A DNA stretch of 64,000 nt, taken from the NCBI RefSeq assembly GCF_020523825.1, contig NZ_JAJALK010000023.1, positions 1 through 64,000 of the forward strand, given 5' to 3'. The notes below the pieces were generated by a model. It was given only the letters and a program-made list of their open reading frames with translations. It was not told the origin of the DNA and ran no database searches. Position numbers and translations under genes: made by a program. Source of the stretch: Methylobacterium brachiatum (lineage in GTDB: Bacteria; Pseudomonadota; Alphaproteobacteria; Rhizobiales; Beijerinckiaceae). Positions 60,997 to 64,000 of the stretch are shown here, in pieces; within the stretch, counting starts at the first letter, position 1, and the number at the start of each line of letters is the position of its first letter.

Positions 60997-61370
60997 GGGT
61001 CTCGGGACTCGACCGGGCGCTCGTGGCGCTGGCCTGCCTGGCGGGGCTGCTCGGCGTCGCGCTCAGCGCGGCGGCGGCCCATATTCCCGGCGCGGATTCG
61101 CTCAAGACCGCGGCCCAGTTCCTGCTGTTCCACGCTCCGGCGATCCTCGGGCTCACGGGTCTCGGCCTCCTCGGTCTGGCACGGCCGGCGCTCGCCCGCG
61201 GCGCGTCCGGGCTGCTCGTCCTCGGCCTGATCCTGTTCTGCGGCGACCTCTCGGTGCGGACCTGGCTGCAGCAGCCGCTCTTCCCCATGGCCGCCCCCAT
61301 CGGCGGCTTCGCCCTGATGGGCGGCTGGCTCCTGGGGGCAATCGGCGCCCTGATTCCCGGTCGGCGCTAG
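60993..61370 (+). CDS. DUF423 family membrane protein, 125 aa
   Basis: Four predicted membrane helices, starting VALACLAGLLGVALSAAAAH with the conserved histidine, then FLLFHAPAILGLTGLGLLG and a GGWLLGAIGAL end. Function of the family is unknown. ATGA overlap with the engB stop indicates coupled translation, so it is the last gene of the cluster. Confidence 0.9.
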   Translation: MRVSGLDRALVALACLAGLLGVALSAAAAHIPGADSLKTAAQFLLFHAPAILGLTGLGLLGLARPALARGASGLLVLGLILFCGDLSVRTWLQQPLFPMAAPIGGFALMGGWLLGAIGALIPGRR

Positions 61371-61491
61371 CCCCATCACGCCGGGTAACAACGGAGGCGG
61401 GACGCATGTCACGCCATCGTGATGTGCCTTAGGAACACCGCATTCCCCCGCTCCCTTCGCTGCGCATGGGATGAGGACCAGGGGGCGGAAC

Positions 61492-62580
61492 GTGGCGAAC
61501 GGACTCTCGCGGGTGAAGACGCTCGCGCGCAGCTGGGGTACCGCGGCGCGCAACCTCACCCTCGGACGCGACGAGGCGCTGCCGGTCGCCCCCGTATCGC
61601 CGCCGCCCCGATCCTACGCGGTCGACGCCGACATCCCGGTCGATATCGGCTGCATCAAGGTCTTCCGCGCCGAGAACTTTCCGGAATCGGGACCGAGCCC
61701 GTGGCTCGACCGACCCGACGCGCTGGAAACCATCGCGCGGCGCGTCGCCCGCGGCGAGATCACCGCCAAGCAGGCCGAGATCTGCCGCTACTGGACCGAG
61801 CATGGCTACTACGTCGCCCGCGGGGCGATCGACCCCGACACGATCGACGAGGCCTGGGCCGCCTACGAGGCCGCGATCGCCCGAGGCGACCTGACCCTGG
61901 CGCCCGAGAAGGCCGCGGCGGACGATCCCCATCCGGGCCGCTACCTCAACCCGCACCTGAAGGTCGAGGAGCTCGACCAGCTGCTCAAGCACCCGGTGCT
62001 GGTCAATTTCAGCAGCATGGTTCTGGGTCGCCCCGCGATCCCGTTCCAGACCATCGCCTCGCACAAGGGCAGCCAGCAATCCGAGCACTCGGATTCGATC
62101 CACATGACCACCTATCCGCTCGGCTATCTCGCGGCCTGCTGGATCGCCATGGAGGACATCCACGCCGATTGCGGGCCGCTGGTCTATTATCCGGGCACCC
62201 ACCGCCTGCCGTACCTGTTCAGCCACGACGTCGGCATCTCGACCGACGATTTCCGCGAGCGCGGCTACTCGGCCTATGCGGAGCGCTACGAGCCCGCGAT
62301 CAAGCGCGAGATCGCCGATCACGGCGCCCAGCCGCAGCACTTCCTGGCCCGCAAGGGCGACGTGCTGTTCTGGCACGCCAATCTCCTGCACGGCGGATCG
62401 GCCCGCAACGACCTGCGCCATTCGCGCAAGGCGCTGGTGCACCATTATTTCGCCGAAGGCTGCATCTGCTACCACGACCTCTCGTCGAGCACGTCGGCGG
62501 TCCACGGCCCGGTCGAGAGCCTGCCGACTTGCGGCGCGTCGAGCCCCGATATCGCGGTGCGCCAGAAGATCACGTCGTAG
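61492..62580 (+). CDS. Phytanoyl-CoA dioxygenase (PhyH) family protein, 362 aa
   Basis: Fe(II)/2-oxoglutarate dioxygenase with a double-stranded beta-helix. The iron facial triad is visible: His-x-Asp in SEHSDSIHM, and the distal His in FWHANLLHGGSARN, with Arg nearby for 2-oxoglutarate. The sequence GTHRLPYLF is typical of PhyH. Hydroxylates an unknown small molecule or lipid-like substrate. I chose GTG 61492, with GGGGGCGGA just upstream; ATG 61471 is 7 codons earlier. Single gene. Confidence 0.85.
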   Translation: MANGLSRVKTLARSWGTAARNLTLGRDEALPVAPVSPPPRSYAVDADIPVDIGCIKVFRAENFPESGPSPWLDRPDALETIARRVARGEITAKQAEICRYWTEHGYYVARGAIDPDTIDEAWAAYEAAIARGDLTLAPEKAAADDPHPGRYLNPHLKVEELDQLLKHPVLVNFSSMVLGRPAIPFQTIASHKGSQQSEHSDSIHMTTYPLGYLAACWIAMEDIHADCGPLVYYPGTHRLPYLFSHDVGISTDDFRERGYSAYAERYEPAIKREIADHGAQPQHFLARKGDVLFWHANLLHGGSARNDLRHSRKALVHHYFAEGCICYHDLSSSTSAVHGPVESLPTCGASSPDIAVRQKITS

Positions 62581-62592
62581 CCGGCCCGGAAT

Positions 62593-63267
62593 TCAGGCCG
62601 CGCGCACCGACAGGAATTCTAGCGCCGGCCCCTGCGCCTCGGAGAAGACGCCGGCGGTGAGCGCGCCGCCATAGACCGCGGCGGTGTCGAGATTCGTCCG
62701 GAACGGGCGCACCTCCGGACGGCCGCTGCGCTGGGGCGTGTGGCCGTGGACCACGTGCCGGCCGAAATCGTGATCCCCCTCGAGGAACGGCTCGCGGATC
62801 CACAGGCGGTCATGAACGTCCGAATCCGCCGCCGCGGTGCCGGGGCGCAGGCCGGCATGGACGTACCAGCGCGCCGCGTCCCCGTGCAGGGTCGGCAGCG
62901 CCTCGATCCAGTCGAGGGTGTCGCGCGGCAGGCCGGTGAGATCCCGCGCCCCGAACGAGTCGAGCGTGGCGTCGCCGCCGCAATAGAGCCAGTGCCGGGC
63001 CGCATCCGGCGACAGGAGCGCGTCAAGCAGCATGCGCTCGTGGTTGCCCATGAGGCAGATGACGCGCTCGGGCTCGGCCCAGTTCAGGCGGCTGATGGTG
63101 CGCAGCACCGCGGCGCTGTCGGGGCCGCGGTCGACATAGTCGCCCAGGAAGACCAGGCGGTGGGCGCGGTCCCCGGCATGGGCGGCGATCCGCTCCAGCA
63201 ACGTATCCAGCAGGTCGGCGCGGCCATGCACGTCGCCGATGGCGTAGGTGAGGGTCTGGGACTCCAT
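62593..63267 (-). CDS. PPP-family metallophosphatase (ApaH/PrpA-like), 224 aa
   Basis: Calcineurin-like fold, all signature blocks present: AIGDVHGRADLL (Asp, His), LGDYVDRGPDS and MGNHERML, then the late VVHGHTPQ histidine pair. Compact size matches bacterial serine/threonine phosphatases such as PrpA rather than ApaH. Target unknown. It converges on the PhyH gene with 12 bases between the stops. Confidence 0.93.
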   Translation of the reverse strand: MESQTLTYAIGDVHGRADLLDTLLERIAAHAGDRAHRLVFLGDYVDRGPDSAAVLRTISRLNWAEPERVICLMGNHERMLLDALLSPDAARHWLYCGGDATLDSFGARDLTGLPRDTLDWIEALPTLHGDAARWYVHAGLRPGTAAADSDVHDRLWIREPFLEGDHDFGRHVVHGHTPQRSGRPEVRPFRTNLDTAAVYGGALTAGVFSEAQGPALEFLSVRAA

Positions 63268-63318
63268 GCGCCATCGTCCACAGGAGACGTCGCGCGCGCA
63301 AGGCGTGAGGGCGGATCC

Positions 63319-63966
63319 TCAGCCCTTCGCCTCCCGGGCGTAGCGACCGTCGTACCGGCCCGCCCGGATCTGCGCGAGCACCTCGCTCTCCCGGGCCACC
63401 TGCGCACGCACGGCCTCGATCAGGCCGGGCGCGAGCGCGGGCGGGAAGGTCACGACGCCGTCCGCATCGCCCACGACCACGTCGCCCGGGTTCACGGTCC
63501 AGCCGCCGATGGACACCGGCAGGTTGGTCGCGCCGGGCCCGGTCTTGAACGGGCCCCTCGGAATCGCGGCGCGGGCGTAGCAGGGGAAATCCGACTCGGC
63601 GAAGGCGTCAGTGTCGCGCACGGCCCCGTCCACCACGAAGCCGGCTACGCCGCGGCTCTCCGCGATCGCCTTCATCACGTCGCCCACCAGCGCCCGGCTC
63701 GTATCGCCGCCGCCATCGATAACGATCACGTCTCCGCGACGGGCCTGCTCCAGCGCCTGGTGGATCGCGAGGTTGTCGCCGGCCCGCACCTGTACCGTGA
63801 AGGCCGTTCCGAGCAGCCGGCCCCGCCGGTGGAAGGCGCGCAAGCCGAGCAGGACCGGCATCCGGTCGAGGCAATCGCTGATCGTCGCCGTGGCGACGTC
63901 CTGGAATGCGGCGAGCAGGTCGGGATCGACGGCGGGCGGCGGCGGATTGTGCGTGATGCCGGGCAT
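63319..63966 (-). CDS. RraA family protein / 4-hydroxy-4-methyl-2-oxoglutarate aldolase-like, 215 aa
   Basis: Shares the RraA/HMG-CHA aldolase fold: ATATISDCLDR start region, AGDNLAIHQALEQARRGDVIVIDGGGD, the metal-binding GFVVDGAVRDTDAF loop (Asp and Arg) and VNPGDVVVGDADGVV. Two roles are known for the fold: aldolase in aromatic catabolism, or inhibitor of RNase E. The residues GAVRD favour an aldolase-like enzyme. Gene complete; 34 bases remain before the window end. Confidence 0.88.
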   Translation of the reverse strand: MPGITHNPPPPAVDPDLLAAFQDVATATISDCLDRMPVLLGLRAFHRRGRLLGTAFTVQVRAGDNLAIHQALEQARRGDVIVIDGGGDTSRALVGDVMKAIAESRGVAGFVVDGAVRDTDAFAESDFPCYARAAIPRGPFKTGPGATNLPVSIGGWTVNPGDVVVGDADGVVTFPPALAPGLIEAVRAQVARESEVLAQIRAGRYDGRYAREAKG

Positions 63967-64000
63967 CGGCGGGGACCTCGCTGACGGCGCGCCGCAGGAT

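Overview
The window is a GC-rich (roughly 70%) chromosomal segment that looks like an alphaproteobacterium of the order Hyphomicrobiales, most likely Methylobacterium or a close relative. The evidence is an ALA-synthase type hemA, the DUF2948-hisD-UPF0262-phosphatase cluster next to murA, a DUF423 gene after engB, full CtrA-type TTAA-N7-TTAA boxes, a stand-alone SWIB protein and palindromic intergenic repeats of the kind common in Methylobacterium. Genus is an inference; no rRNA or tRNA gene was seen to confirm it. Most of the window reads as core chromosome.

Layout. 1-6 kb: the tail of a chemoreceptor, yebC, an SGNH/AlgX-like protein, the adaptive-response methyltransferase Ada, and a DUF6502-DUF5666 pair with striking inverted repeats upstream. 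6-12.7 kb: a small phospholipase A2-like secreted protein, grpE, glnD, a membrane-anchored TAXI-type binding protein and recX. 12.7-15 kb: an AT-richer, gene-poor patch with a multiply frameshifted gene and a Ser/Gly-rich orphan. 15-18 kb: a radical SAM DNA-repair-type protein coupled to a DUF4130-UdgX fusion whose 5' end contains a palindromic repeat. 18-20 kb: two toxin-antitoxin modules (HigBA-like, MntA-HepT-like) beside a gene remnant. 20-29 kb: polA, a PAS hybrid histidine kinase, a quinone oxidoreductase, a chemoreceptor, and an adenosine-kinase-like PfkB kinase. 29-42 kb: transporters (three MFS, one ABC exporter), glutaminase, PRC-barrel proteins, a SWIB protein, an SDR and several small membrane proteins.

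42-48.3 kb: a FIST protein overlapping a hybrid kinase gene (NosP/NahK-like), an M20 peptidase, a LapG-type cysteine peptidase gene preceded by two CtrA boxes, and two small secreted proteins. 48.5-54 kb: DUF1203, then the conserved minus-strand cluster DUF2948-hisD-UPF0262-LMW phosphatase and, across an inserted proline-rich gene, murA. 54-57.5 kb: hemA, an inositol-monophosphatase family gene and apt. 57.6-61.4 kb: rpmH-rnpA-yidC-engB-DUF423, the ribosome/RNase P/membrane-insertion cluster, without a visible yidD. 61.4-64 kb: a PhyH-type dioxygenase, a PPP-type phosphatase and a RraA-like protein.

The best leads for new biology are the radical SAM/DUF4130-UdgX pair with its repeat-derived N terminus, the FIST-kinase pair, the CtrA boxes ahead of the cysteine peptidase, the DUF6502 operator-like repeats and the two-membrane-segment TAXI protein. 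No CRISPR array, insertion sequence transposase, prophage or tRNA was found.
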